A DNA stretch of 64,000 nucleotides, from NCBI GenBank assembly GCA_046347195.1, contig JAXMGQ010000007.1, positions 1-64,000 on the forward strand, in the 5' to 3' direction. Position 1 is the stretch's first letter, and the number at the start of each line of letters is the position of its first letter. Below the pieces are notes generated by a model that saw only the letters and a list, made by a program, of their open reading frames with translations, was not told the DNA's origin and ran no database searches. This DNA is from TMP-86 sp046347195. Its GTDB lineage: Bacteria > Pseudomonadota > Gammaproteobacteria > Steroidobacterales > Steroidobacteraceae. Of this stretch, positions 46,311 through 55,381 are shown one piece after another. The position numbers and the translations under genes were made by a program.

Positions 46311-46863
46311 CCGGCACAATCCCTACCAGGATCTCGCGGCGCCGGGCCTTACGGTGTGCATCGAATGGCAATGGCGCGTGGCGGCGCTGCGCCACCTGCG
46401 CCGCGAGGGTGAGTTCGCCCGCGCCTGCGAGCGCCTGTTCGAAGTGCCGCTGCCCGCGGCCGGCAAGGCGCAGCGCATTCCAGGCGCCCCCGCGGGCCAC
46501 GAGGCTCATCTGCTGTGGCGTAACCCCACCAGCACGTTGGCGCTGCTCAGCGACGCGGCGGCTTTTCGCGCGCTGCTCGACGCCTTGCCGCCAGCCGCGG
46601 ATGGCTGCTGCGTGGATCTCTCCGGCGGCTGGTGGGTGTTGCGGTTGCGCGGCGCGCGCGTGCGGGACCTGCTGGTGCGCATCGGCAGTGAGGCTTCATT
46701 CCCCTCGGCTGGCGAGGCGCGCATCAGCCGCATCGCCGAGACCACCGTCATCAGCGTGGCGGCGGAGTCGGGGGATGTGCTCCTTCTCGTCGACCGCGCC
46801 TATGCCGAGCACCTGCTCAACTGGATCCGCGTCACGATCGGCGATTTTGTGCCCGGAACCTGA
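46303..46863 (+). CDS. soxG: Sarcosine oxidase subunit gamma
   Basis: A 186-residue subunit with the GcvT-like fold that packs against soxA. Recognised mainly from position and the C-terminal stretch HLLNWIRVTIGDF; the family is poorly conserved. It completes soxBDAG. The usual companions glyA, purU or folD are not adjacent; a VapBC module follows. Confidence 0.9.
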   Translation: MDDRHNPYQDLAAPGLTVCIEWQWRVAALRHLRREGEFARACERLFEVPLPAAGKAQRIPGAPAGHEAHLLWRNPTSTLALLSDAAAFRALLDALPPAADGCCVDLSGGWWVLRLRGARVRDLLVRIGSEASFPSAGEARISRIAETTVISVAAESGDVLLLVDRAYAEHLLNWIRVTIGDFVPGT

Positions 46864-46917
46864 TTCGCCGTTGCTCGGTGCCCGCTTCCCGAGCGATGAC
46901 TTCAACTCGGCGGCGTC

Positions 46918-46946
46918 TTGTGAAGAAGACACCTGTCCGCTAGAAT
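46918..46946 (+). promoter_or_regulatory. Promoter of vapBC
   Basis: TTGTGA (46918-46923) and TAGAAT (46941-46946) are exactly 17 bases apart, 30 bases before the vapB start. Confidence 0.6.
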
Positions 46947-46973
46947 GTGTATAAAACAGAGAGGTTATACACA
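46946..46973 (+). promoter_or_regulatory. VapB operator palindrome
   Basis: TGTGTATAA (46946-46954) and TTATACACA (46965-46973) form a perfect 9-base inverted repeat with a ten-base spacer that contains the GAGAGG ribosome binding site. It abuts the -10 element. Autoregulation by the VapBC complex is the expected mechanism. Confidence 0.8.
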
Positions 46974-46975
46974 TC

Positions 46976-47170
46976 ATGAGAACCAACATCGTCATTGACG
47001 ATAAGTTGATGAAGGACGCGTTGCGAGCCACGGGTTTGAAGACCAAGCGGGAGGCCGTCGAGTTGGGACTTCGGACGGTGGTTCGCTTGCACCAGCAGAA
47101 GGCCATTCGAAGCCTGCGCGGCCAGGTGCCTTGGCAAGGGGACCTTGATGCCATGCGGAAAGACCGTTGA
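46976..47170 (+). CDS. vapB: VapB-family antitoxin
   Basis: A 64-residue ribbon-helix-helix antitoxin (VapB/PF09957 type): MRTNIVIDDKLMKDALRATG is the DNA-binding start, and the C-terminal part GQVPWQGDLDAMRKDR wraps the toxin. Its TGA overlaps the TTG start of vapC. Base composition is lower in GC than its neighbours, as expected for an acquired module. Confidence 0.9.
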   Translation: MRTNIVIDDKLMKDALRATGLKTKREAVELGLRTVVRLHQQKAIRSLRGQVPWQGDLDAMRKDR

Positions 47171-47568
47171 TCTTGGTCGACTCCAGCGTCTGGATCGATT
47201 ACCTGCGAGGAACGCTGACGCCGCAAGCAGAGCGACTCGATGCCTTGCTGGGAACAGAACCTGTCGCCATCGGTGATTTCATCCTGGCTGAGGTCCTGCA
47301 GGGCTGTGACAGCGATCGAGACTTTGATCGCGTCAACAAGCTCCTGGCGCCTCTGACTCTGGTGGAATTGGGTGGCCGTGATATTGCTGTTCAGGCGGCA
47401 AGGAACTTTCGCATTCTGCGCGCGAAAGGCGTGACGATCCGAGGGACTATCGACACCGTCATCGCAACCCGTTGCATCGCAGACAATCTGGCATTGCTCT
47501 TCACTGACAAGGATTTTGCCCCGTTCGTCGAGCATCTGGGATTGCGCTCGGGTATGGCTGAGCGCTGA
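47167..47568 (+). CDS. vapC: VapC-family PIN-domain toxin
   Basis: A 133-residue PIN ribonuclease. Acidic metal ligands are in LVDSSVWIDYLRG, the glutamate of LAEVLQGC, the aspartate of GTIDTVIATRC and the aspartate of FTDKDFAPF. The TTG at 47167 overlaps the vapB stop (TTGA), giving tight coupling. The pair sits between soxG and a convergent permease gene. Confidence 0.93.
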   Translation: MILVDSSVWIDYLRGTLTPQAERLDALLGTEPVAIGDFILAEVLQGCDSDRDFDRVNKLLAPLTLVELGGRDIAVQAARNFRILRAKGVTIRGTIDTVIATRCIADNLALLFTDKDFAPFVEHLGLRSGMAER

Positions 47569-47597
47569 ATGCCGGTGCAAGTCCAGGACGCCCGCCG

Positions 47598-49070
47598 CTA
47601 GCGCGAGGAATGCCGATCGTCCGGGTCGAGTCCCCGATCAGCCTCCATTGCCTGCCGCCGGTCGGCCTCCAGGTCCAGTGAACGGCAGCAGGCGATGTAC
47701 ACCAGCGCGGAGACCGGCAGCCCCACCAGCATGGCGATGTCCGCGTTTCCCAGCGCCCGCGCCACCGGGCCGCGGTACAGCTCGGTGCTGAAGAAGGGGA
47801 TCATGGCGATGAACCCCACGGCGTAGGAAACGAGTCCCCGCCAGTTCCACACGCCGTACATGCCGCGGGGGTTGAAGATCTCGCGCACCGAATAGTGGCC
47901 GCGGCGCACCCAGTAGAAGTCCACGAGGTTCACGGCGGTCCAGGGCGTGAACAGGTACAAAAGCACCGCGAGCCAGGTCTCGAAGGCCTTGACGAAATTG
48001 TTCGAGGCCAGGAGCGAGATGGCCATGGACAGCAGCGCCAGCAGCAGCAGCGATACCAGGCGCTTGCCCACGGTGAGGCGCAGCTCGCCGAAGGAGTTGA
48101 TGATCCCTAAGAGCGTGAGCGAGGAACCGTAGAAATTCAGCGTCGAGATGGTGATGAGGCCCAGCATGGAGGCAAACACCAGCGGCGCGCCCAGGCCCGG
48201 CATGGCCGCATCCGCGGCCGCCTGCATGGCGGCGGCGACGTTCAGCGCAGGGTCCAGCGCCGCGCCCACCGTGCCCACCAGCATCATCCAGGAACCACCG
48301 ATGAAGGCGCCCACATAGGTCCACCAGAACGAAGCGCGCACCGAGACATCGCGCGGCAGGTAGCGCGAGTAGTCGGAGACGTAGATGGACCAGCTGATCT
48401 GGTAGGAGGCTGCGGCGAACAGGCCGGCGAGGAAGGGCACTCCCTTGAAACCATGCCAGTCGAATGCGTTGGCGGGCCAGCCGGCGCGGAATCCGATGCC
48501 GGCCGTGAACAGCGCCAGCATGCCGATCATGATGAAGGCCACCCAGCGCTGCGCGAGATGGATGAGATCGTAGCCCAGCATCGCGAGGGCCACGGCGATG
48601 AGGTTGAAGACGATGATGGTGAGCTTGGAGTCCGCCGGTGCGGCCGGCACGAGCTGGTGGAAGGCCTGCGCGGCGAGGATCTGGTTGAAGGCGTTGTAGC
48701 CGACGTAGGCGATGAGCGCCACCAGCCACACCAGCAGCGCGCCGCGATAGCCGAACTGCGGCCGCGACTGGATCATCTGCGGCAGGCCGAGCTGTGGGCC
48801 CTGCGCGGAATGGAAGGCCATGAAGAAGGTGCCCAGGGCACTGCCCAGCACCACGGCAATCGCGGACCAGAGGAAATTCCCGCCGAGTGCGACCCCCACC
48901 ACGCCCGCGGCCAGCGTCGCCAGGTGCGCATCGCCCGAGAACCACACGGGCCACAGGTGCCAGACCTTGCCGTGCCGCTCGGCCAGCGGCACGTAGTCGA
49001 TCGAGCGCCGCTCGACCAGGCTCAGGCGGTGGCGGCGCGGCGTCGCGACTTTCGCATCAGTGCGGCTCAT
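47598..49070 (-). CDS. NCS1-family permease (cytosine/purine/hydantoin/allantoin type)
   Basis: A 490-residue transporter with about 12 membrane segments in the LeuT fold. NCS1 features are the N-terminal RRSIDYVPLAERHGKVWHLWPVWFSG and GNFLWSAIAVVLGSALGTFFMAFHSAQGPQLGLPQMIQSR (in part). It imports a nitrogen-containing small molecule; the exact substrate is unclear. The 14 N-terminal bases overlap the upstream MFS gene, so it is the last gene of a TonB receptor / sulfotransferase / MFS / NCS1 unit. Confidence 0.9.
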   Translation of the reverse strand: MSRTDAKVATPRRHRLSLVERRSIDYVPLAERHGKVWHLWPVWFSGDAHLATLAAGVVGVALGGNFLWSAIAVVLGSALGTFFMAFHSAQGPQLGLPQMIQSRPQFGYRGALLVWLVALIAYVGYNAFNQILAAQAFHQLVPAAPADSKLTIIVFNLIAVALAMLGYDLIHLAQRWVAFIMIGMLALFTAGIGFRAGWPANAFDWHGFKGVPFLAGLFAAASYQISWSIYVSDYSRYLPRDVSVRASFWWTYVGAFIGGSWMMLVGTVGAALDPALNVAAAMQAAADAAMPGLGAPLVFASMLGLITISTLNFYGSSLTLLGIINSFGELRLTVGKRLVSLLLLALLSMAISLLASNNFVKAFETWLAVLLYLFTPWTAVNLVDFYWVRRGHYSVREIFNPRGMYGVWNWRGLVSYAVGFIAMIPFFSTELYRGPVARALGNADIAMLVGLPVSALVYIACCRSLDLEADRRQAMEADRGLDPDDRHSSR

Positions 49071-50361
49071 CAGCTTCCTTCAACGAATGGCTCTCGGTGT
49101 CGATGCCCAGCCATGATACCGCGGAGACCAGGGCCAGCACCGTGCCCACCCAGAACGCGAGGTCCCAGCGGCCGTTCTGCGACAGGTAGGCGACGATGGG
49201 GATGGCGATGATGCCGCCGAGGTTGCCGCCGGTGTTCATCACGCCGCCAACCATCATGGTGTCACCCCGGCCCACGGACATCGCGCCCGCCCAGTAGGAC
49301 CCTTCGGTAAGTTCCACCAGGCAATAGCACAGGGCCAGCAGGAACACGGCGAGGTAGGGATTGGCCGAACGCACGGCCACGAGCAGGACGATGCCCGCGG
49401 CGGGCATGACGATGAGCGGCACCAGCCGGTATCCCCAGCGATCGCCGAGCCGCCGGCAGGCGATGCCGGCGAGCCAACCGCCAAGGCCTGCGCCCAGGCC
49501 CGCACCGATCGGCGGGAGCGTCGCCAGCCAGCCGCTCTCCAGCACGGAGAAATGACGCTCCTGCACGAGGTACAGGAACACCCAGTTGGCCAGCAGGTAG
49601 AACGTGTAGTTCATGCACAGGTAGGACAGGAACAGCAGGGCGACGTTGCGGTTGGTGCAAGCCTTGAGCAGGCGCTTCAACGTCACGGGCGCCGTCTGCT
49701 CTGCCGAACGGTCACCGATGACCGCAAGCTCCGCCGGCCGCACGGCCGGATGATCGCGGGGCGTATCGCGTCCGTACCAGGCCCAGGCGCCGATCAGCAG
49801 CAGCGCCGGGAGCGTGGTGAGAATGATGGCGTGCTGCCAGCCGCTGGCCAGCATCAGCGTGGCGATCAGCGGGGGTGTCATCGCCGCGCCCATTTGCAGG
49901 CCCATGGATTGCAGGCCCTGCACCAGCGCCCAGTGCCGCTTGGGAAACCAGCTCTCGAACACGCCCGCCGACATCGGAAAGATGCCGCCCTGGGCGAGGC
50001 CCAACAGGAACTGCGCGCCGAGCAGCAGCAGGAACAGCGTTTGCCCGCTCGACAGCCACGGGGCGACCGCGGTGCCGATCATCGCGGCGAAGGCCAGCAG
50101 GCTGACCAGGGTGAAGGCATGGCGCGCTCCCAGCTTCTGGCCAAGATAGCCCCCGGGTACCTGGAACAGCGCGTACCCGACGATGAACGCCTGCTGGATC
50201 CAGCCGATCTGCACCTGCGACAGATGGAGCTCGGGCATCATGCGCTCGGCCGCGACGGGGATGGATTTCTGCTGGAAGTAGGCGATGAGCCCGAAGCCGA
50301 ACAGGAAGCCGAAGATGCGCCAGCGGATCAAGCCATCGGGCAGGCTGGCGCGCAGGTTCAA
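49057..50361 (-). CDS. MFS transporter, anion:cation symporter-like
   Basis: A 434-residue carrier with 12 membrane segments. RWRIFGFLFGFGLIAYFQQ at the start and the G-x-L-x-x-K/R loop VPGGYLGQKLGARHAF fit the ACS (hexuronate, phthalate, tartrate) branch. The start is a TTG at 50361 overlapping the stop of the sulfotransferase gene (TTGA). Its substrate is probably an organic acid or sugar acid. Confidence 0.85.
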   Translation of the reverse strand: MNLRASLPDGLIRWRIFGFLFGFGLIAYFQQKSIPVAAERMMPELHLSQVQIGWIQQAFIVGYALFQVPGGYLGQKLGARHAFTLVSLLAFAAMIGTAVAPWLSSGQTLFLLLLGAQFLLGLAQGGIFPMSAGVFESWFPKRHWALVQGLQSMGLQMGAAMTPPLIATLMLASGWQHAIILTTLPALLLIGAWAWYGRDTPRDHPAVRPAELAVIGDRSAEQTAPVTLKRLLKACTNRNVALLFLSYLCMNYTFYLLANWVFLYLVQERHFSVLESGWLATLPPIGAGLGAGLGGWLAGIACRRLGDRWGYRLVPLIVMPAAGIVLLVAVRSANPYLAVFLLALCYCLVELTEGSYWAGAMSVGRGDTMMVGGVMNTGGNLGGIIAIPIVAYLSQNGRWDLAFWVGTVLALVSAVSWLGIDTESHSLKEADEPH

Positions 50362-52433
50362 TGCTCCGTGCTCCGCGCATTACCCGCGCCGCCCATCGGG
50401 CCGAGAGCCTGCCTCAGCGGCCCGAGCCAGGGCTCGAAGTTGCGCCACTGGTCCAGCCCTTCCTTGAATATCGGCCGTCGAACCTGCTCGGAGCTTGCGG
50501 TGCGCACGCTGCGCTCGTTCTTGTGGAATTCCAGGCATTCGGGCTCGAAAGGTAGTCGGCAGTACTCCAGAATCCGCCGCACGCTGCCTTCGAGATCCGC
50601 TACGACGTCCTCGTGCTGCACCCGTAGCACGCGTCCTGGAAGCACGGCGTCCCAGTGCTGCATCAAGGAAACGTACATCCGATAGTAGTTCGCGATGTCG
50701 TCCAGGCTATAGGTGAACTCCTGGCCCGATGCAAACAATTGCTTGAAATTGCTGAAGCAGCAGGCCATGGGCTCTCGACGCGCATCGATGATCTTCGCGT
50801 TCGGCAAAATGAGCTGTATCAAGCCGATGTGTCGAAAGTTGTTCGGCATCTTGTCGATGAAATACGGCTGGCCCGTACGGTAGGCGCGCGTACTGTCGAT
50901 GTACATCCTTCCCAAGCGACAAAGATCATCCGCCGTCAGACTGGCCAGAACCGCCGGGTAGCGCGATTCGCCGCCTTTCATCTCCCGGCCTGACAAATCC
51001 AGCACGATGTGCTGGATGTCGGCCAACTCCGCCGTACCCTGGACTCGAGAGTGGGATGCCAGAATCTGCTCGAGCAGCGTGGATCCGGAACGAGGCAATC
51101 CCACGATGAAGATGGGATCGGGGGCTTCGAAGCCATGGCCTTGGTGGCGCTCGAAAAGACTTGCTGAGCATACCTGCTGCTGCTCGCGGCATACCCGCTC
51201 GATGGCTTCGAGGGTGAACCCGCTGTCCTGCTTCTTCAGAGCGTTGCCGCGCGCGTAGTATTCGAATGATTCGGCAAAGTTCCCCTGATCCTCCAGGCAC
51301 TTGCCCAAGGCAAAACACAGATGCCAGCGGTCCTCGCGCGAAATCTCTGCCGACGATTCCTGCGATCGCATGGTCTGCACCTGCGTTTCCCCAAATCTGT
51401 AGGTCTTGAGATTTGCGAGACTCCAGTAAGCGTCGCCGAATTCGGGCCGCACAGCCGTCGCCGCGCAGTAGGCCTGGATGGATTCCGCCTGTCGACCCAG
51501 CGTCTTGAGCGAATGGCCCACCGAAAGATGCAGCTGCGACAGCTCGCGGGCAGGAAAGAAGCCGGAGTCTGCCTGTGATGAGTTGCGTACGTGCGCCAGC
51601 AGATCGTTCAGCAATGCACGATAGACCTGCAATGCTTCCTCGTGAAGGCCCAAGCCCACCAGAATGCCGGCTTTGGAGGTTCGATAGGCCCGATTCCCTG
51701 GCTCAGAGGCAAGGAGCTTGTCGATTTCCTCGTTGGCCTTGGCGTGCTTGTGCCGACGAAGGAGTACATTCACGTAATCGTGGCGAGCCGCGCGATAGTC
51801 AGGTGCTGCCTCGAGCACCGCCTCGAGCAACTGTTCCCCGTCATCGAGCACGTCCAGTTCCATGCCGATGCGGGCCAGCAGGCGCATCGCTTCCACATTG
51901 TCGGTATGCGATTGCAGATACCCACGGATGATGTGCTCTGCCAGGACCAGATCGCCGTCTGAAAACAGCGCCGTTGCGGTGACCACTTCCGGCGGCAGGG
52001 AAGCGAGCTTCGCAACATGCGCGCCAGCCACGCGCGAATTCTCGGTCTCCCCGACCATCTTGTAGAGAACTTCGAGCTTGGCCCAGCTCGCCGGGAGCGC
52101 CGGATTCAGATTGACGGCGCGGATGAACGAAGCGATTGCCTGTGGCGCATCACGCAATGCGACGAAGCAATGCCCCCGCTCCTGGAACAATCGGCTGAAC
52201 CGCGAGTGGTGCGTCTCAAGTTCCGCGAGTGTTTCGAGGGCCTGTGAAACCTGATGAAGGTAGCGTTGACAGACCGCGACGAGGTAAAGAGCATCCCGGT
52301 TCTCTGGAAAATCCTTTCGAATCCGCTGCGCTGCTGCCAGTGCGGGCTCGAGCTGGCCCTGCTGGATAAGGGCTTGAATCCGGTTGACCTCGATTTCGAC
52401 CGGGGACCTGGCAGACGTCGGGCAAGGTTGCAT
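50358..52433 (-). CDS. TPR-repeat sulfotransferase
   Basis: A 691-residue two-part protein. Residues 1 to about 400 are tetratricopeptide repeats (for example ALAAAQRIRKDFPENRDALYL). The rest is a PAPS-dependent sulfotransferase: the 5'-phosphosulfate loop is IFIVGLPRSGSTLLEQILASH, and the 3'-phosphate site is near ARREPMACCFSNFKQ. This architecture is frequent in proteobacteria next to TonB receptors, but its acceptor is unknown. It lies downstream of the TonB receptor on the same strand. The ATG at 52433 is five bases after a strong hairpin and lacks a nearby ribosome binding site. Confidence 0.9.
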   Translation of the reverse strand: MQPCPTSARSPVEIEVNRIQALIQQGQLEPALAAAQRIRKDFPENRDALYLVAVCQRYLHQVSQALETLAELETHHSRFSRLFQERGHCFVALRDAPQAIASFIRAVNLNPALPASWAKLEVLYKMVGETENSRVAGAHVAKLASLPPEVVTATALFSDGDLVLAEHIIRGYLQSHTDNVEAMRLLARIGMELDVLDDGEQLLEAVLEAAPDYRAARHDYVNVLLRRHKHAKANEEIDKLLASEPGNRAYRTSKAGILVGLGLHEEALQVYRALLNDLLAHVRNSSQADSGFFPARELSQLHLSVGHSLKTLGRQAESIQAYCAATAVRPEFGDAYWSLANLKTYRFGETQVQTMRSQESSAEISREDRWHLCFALGKCLEDQGNFAESFEYYARGNALKKQDSGFTLEAIERVCREQQQVCSASLFERHQGHGFEAPDPIFIVGLPRSGSTLLEQILASHSRVQGTAELADIQHIVLDLSGREMKGGESRYPAVLASLTADDLCRLGRMYIDSTRAYRTGQPYFIDKMPNNFRHIGLIQLILPNAKIIDARREPMACCFSNFKQLFASGQEFTYSLDDIANYYRMYVSLMQHWDAVLPGRVLRVQHEDVVADLEGSVRRILEYCRLPFEPECLEFHKNERSVRTASSEQVRRPIFKEGLDQWRNFEPWLGPLRQALGPMGGAGNARSTEH

Positions 52434-52438
52434 CGTTG

Positions 52439-52474
52439 GACTCGGAGGCGGTTGTCGCCGTTCGCCTCCGAGTC
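52439..52474 (-). other. Hairpin 1 just before the sulfotransferase start
   Basis: GACTCGGAGGCG (52439-52450) and CGCCTCCGAGTC (52463-52474) form a perfect 12-bp stem with a 12-base loop, extendable by two pairs. It ends five bases from the start codon and holds the only GGAGG in its stem. Confidence 0.8.
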
Positions 52475-52479
52475 TACCG

Positions 52480-52510
52480 CAACTGGCTGCCGCAGCCCGG
52501 CAGCCAGTTG
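52480..52510 (-). terminator. Hairpin 2 just after the TonB-receptor gene
   Basis: CAACTGGCTGCCG (52480-52492) and CGGCAGCCAGTTG (52498-52510) form a perfect 13-bp stem with a 5-base loop, 10 bases after the receptor stop codon. No U-run follows, so it may stabilise the receptor mRNA end or attenuate, rather than fully stop, transcription into the next gene. Confidence 0.6.
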
Positions 52511-52520
52511 GTAGCTGGCC

Positions 52521-55187
52521 TCAAAACTTCATGCCCACCTTGACTCCCAACACGCGAGGGCGCAGGGGCACTTCCGACTTGATGAACTGCGCCGTCGTGG
52601 TGGCGAGCGACTTGTTCTCGTTGGTCAGATTCTGGCCGAATACCTGCACGTTCCAGTTGTCCCTGGAGAAGCCGAAAGCCGCATCCCAGGTGGTGTATGC
52701 CGGCATCTCGAAGCGCCAGGTTGTCGAGGTCACCGCCCGGTTCTGGTTCACCGGCAAGTCACCGTTGATGCTGGGGTCCGTATTCGAGTTGTTGTACGAG
52801 TGCGCCGTATGTGCGGCGCCCAACTGGGCAAACGCTGCATAGGCGCCGATGTTCCAGTCGTAGCGCGCCCGTAGATTGAACTGCAGCGGGGGTGAGTACG
52901 CGGTCGGCACGCCTGCAGCGCCGAATGTATCCACCACTTGTACGAGCGTGCCTCCAGCGTCCAGCGCCTGCGTGATCTGTTTCCCGTAGTTCTTGCTGGC
53001 AGGATTGTTGTCCGTGAGGAAGGGCGAGTTCATCTGCTTGCTTTGGTTCCAGGATCCGGAGCCGGTCACGGTCAGCTTCTGGGTGACTCGTGCCGTAACC
53101 TGCAGTTCGAAGCCGCGCACTCGATAATCTGCGCCATTCACACCGAAGGTGGTGTTTCCCAGCAGCTGCGGATTGAACAGGCCTTGTTGCACGTTCTTCC
53201 AGTCCTCCTGGTAGAGCGAACCATTGACGAGGATTCGACGGTTCCACAATTCCGTCTTGAAGCCGATTTCCTTGTTGGTCAGGGTGTCTGGCGCTACCGT
53301 GAGCGGTTTGAAATACTGCGGGATCGGGTTGCCCGAGGAATCCAGATCCGTCGGATCTTTCAGCAACGCACCCGACGAACGATTGAAACCGCCCGGGCGA
53401 TACCCCTGCGACCACGTCGCATAGACCAGGTTGTCCTCGTTGACGTGCCAGGCAAGGCTTATGCGGCTCTTGAATCCCTTGTAATTCGAGTGGCGATCCT
53501 GATCGGAGGGTTGAAAGCCGACACCATACGTGAAATTCGTGCACGGGCCGGTCGGAGCAGTGGGATTGTAATTGAAGCAACCGAAGCTGCTGATCACCGT
53601 TCCGCCGAAGTCCATCTTGTAGTCGTAGTGGCGCGTTCCGGCCGTCAAGGTGAGCACCTTGGGAATGATGTCGAGGTCGACTGAGGCGAAGAAGGCGGTC
53701 TGCTTGTAAGTGCGGAATGTGTCTTCGAAGAAGCCGACGTTGTCATTGCGCGGATTCGGGTTGCGAACGGGCGAACCTGGAAACGGCTGTACGTTCTGGA
53801 AGCACAGCGGGTCGCCGCCGGCGACGCAGGTGGGCACCGTCTTGTAGGACCAGCCGGTATCGTCGTAGATCTTGAAGTCTTCCCAGAACACACCAGCGAT
53901 GCCGCGAATGCGCTTGTCGTCCGGCGTGCTCAGGCGCAGTTCGTGACTCTGGTGCTTGTTCTTCTCGACTTCGCGCCAGGTGGAACTGGGCGAGAAACAG
54001 GTGGGCGTTCCGGCATATGCGCCGTAACACTGGTAATAATCGGCGAATACGCCGCGCGCATAGTTCGTGTAGTCACCGACCTGGTCGACGTCGCGGACCA
54101 GATAGCCACCCGCATACACCGTATGGATGGGCCCGATCTGGCCACTGACCGTCAGCGAAGTGTTGGTGAACTTGTCCTTGTTGTAGGTATCGTTGAATAC
54201 CGTGGCCTGCAACTCGCCGAGCGGTACGAGTTCGGAGCTCAAGGGATATTGGTAGAACACGCCATCGGCATGCATGTTCTGGTAGCTTTGCGTCAGCAGC
54301 GCATTCCAGTTGTCGTTGATCTGCCAGAGAAGCGAAGCACGGATACCCTTGTAATTGACCGGGTTTTGATTGTTCTTGGCGATGGCATAGTTGTTGATGA
54401 CCGGGCTGTTGGGTGGCGGCGCGGCGTTGCCAGTGGCTGGATCGATGTAGCCAGCGTAATAGATTCCGTAGTCCGTCGCCCGCCGCGTGAAGGTGCTGGG
54501 TATGTTGTCGATGTAACCACCGCGATCGTCGCTGTACACGACCACGCGTGCGGCCAGTTTGTCGTTGACCAGGGGCAGGTTGAGGACCGCGCTGATGGCC
54601 GAGTTCGGATCACCGCCGGCAGTGGTGCCGTAGCTCGCCTCCGCGCTGCCTTCGAACTTGTTCAGCTTGGGCTTGTTGGTGATATAGCGCAGCACGCCGG
54701 CCTGCGCACCGCCGCCGAACAGCGTGCCCTGCGGGCCTTCGAGCACTTCGACCCGCTCCAGATCGACCGCGATGATGTCGAGATTGCGATTGGGTATCTG
54801 GCCGGACTGCTCGTCCAGGTACACCGCGACGTTCGGAAAGCCGCCGATAGTACCTGATGATTGTGTGCCGAATGACCCGAGCGCCAGACCGCGCATGAAA
54901 ACATTGCCCTGGCCGGGGCCATTGGTCGCCAACGACACGTTTGGCAGGTACCTGATCATGTCGTCGAACGAGGAAACGCTGAGTTGACCGAGCGTGTCTC
55001 CCGTCAGCGCCTGAATCGTGATCGGCACGTCCTGGATGTTTTCCGCCCGACGCTGCGCCGTGACCGTGATTTCCTGCAAACCTTGTACTTCGCCGCCCGC
55101 GTCGGCATCAGCAGCATGGACAGCTCCCATGGCCGCGCTGCCCAGGATGGCGGCAATCGCATAGGACAACTTCTGGTTCGGATTCAT
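52521..55187 (-). CDS. TonB-dependent outer-membrane receptor
   Basis: An 888-residue receptor. Signal peptide (LSYAIAAILGSAAMGAVHAADA), then a TonB-box-like segment LQEITVTAQRR, the plug domain (NVFMRGL, VEVLEGPQGTLFGGGAQAGVLRYITNKP) and a 22-stranded barrel ending in the C-terminal aromatic VGMKF. The type is common in catabolic loci of Sphingomonadales and Steroidobacterales for uptake of large or poorly soluble molecules. It is the first gene of the minus-strand unit. A candidate -10 (TATATT on the minus strand) is at 55290-55295 in the 194-base upstream region. Confidence 0.93.
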   Translation of the reverse strand: MNPNQKLSYAIAAILGSAAMGAVHAADADAGGEVQGLQEITVTAQRRAENIQDVPITIQALTGDTLGQLSVSSFDDMIRYLPNVSLATNGPGQGNVFMRGLALGSFGTQSSGTIGGFPNVAVYLDEQSGQIPNRNLDIIAVDLERVEVLEGPQGTLFGGGAQAGVLRYITNKPKLNKFEGSAEASYGTTAGGDPNSAISAVLNLPLVNDKLAARVVVYSDDRGGYIDNIPSTFTRRATDYGIYYAGYIDPATGNAAPPPNSPVINNYAIAKNNQNPVNYKGIRASLLWQINDNWNALLTQSYQNMHADGVFYQYPLSSELVPLGELQATVFNDTYNKDKFTNTSLTVSGQIGPIHTVYAGGYLVRDVDQVGDYTNYARGVFADYYQCYGAYAGTPTCFSPSSTWREVEKNKHQSHELRLSTPDDKRIRGIAGVFWEDFKIYDDTGWSYKTVPTCVAGGDPLCFQNVQPFPGSPVRNPNPRNDNVGFFEDTFRTYKQTAFFASVDLDIIPKVLTLTAGTRHYDYKMDFGGTVISSFGCFNYNPTAPTGPCTNFTYGVGFQPSDQDRHSNYKGFKSRISLAWHVNEDNLVYATWSQGYRPGGFNRSSGALLKDPTDLDSSGNPIPQYFKPLTVAPDTLTNKEIGFKTELWNRRILVNGSLYQEDWKNVQQGLFNPQLLGNTTFGVNGADYRVRGFELQVTARVTQKLTVTGSGSWNQSKQMNSPFLTDNNPASKNYGKQITQALDAGGTLVQVVDTFGAAGVPTAYSPPLQFNLRARYDWNIGAYAAFAQLGAAHTAHSYNNSNTDPSINGDLPVNQNRAVTSTTWRFEMPAYTTWDAAFGFSRDNWNVQVFGQNLTNENKSLATTTAQFIKSEVPLRPRVLGVKVGMKF

Positions 55188-55381
55188 GCTTCATCCCTTC
55201 CCGTATTGTCAGATTTGGTGGGCGCTGGTCGTTGACTGTGATTCTCAAGCTGTTGTGCGCCTGCAACAGCTCATTCCCCTTCAAGGCCGAATATACACTG
55301 GATTCTCATCCTCAATTGCAGCAAAAAAACTCATCGAGCCATCTCATATCCATATAGCGAGACGTTGCGCCCATGCGCCTG

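Noticed and set aside
46873..46894. A GCTCGG/CCGAGC hairpin after soxG as a terminator.
   Set aside because: The stem is only 6 bp with a long loop and no U-run follows; support is too weak to list it.
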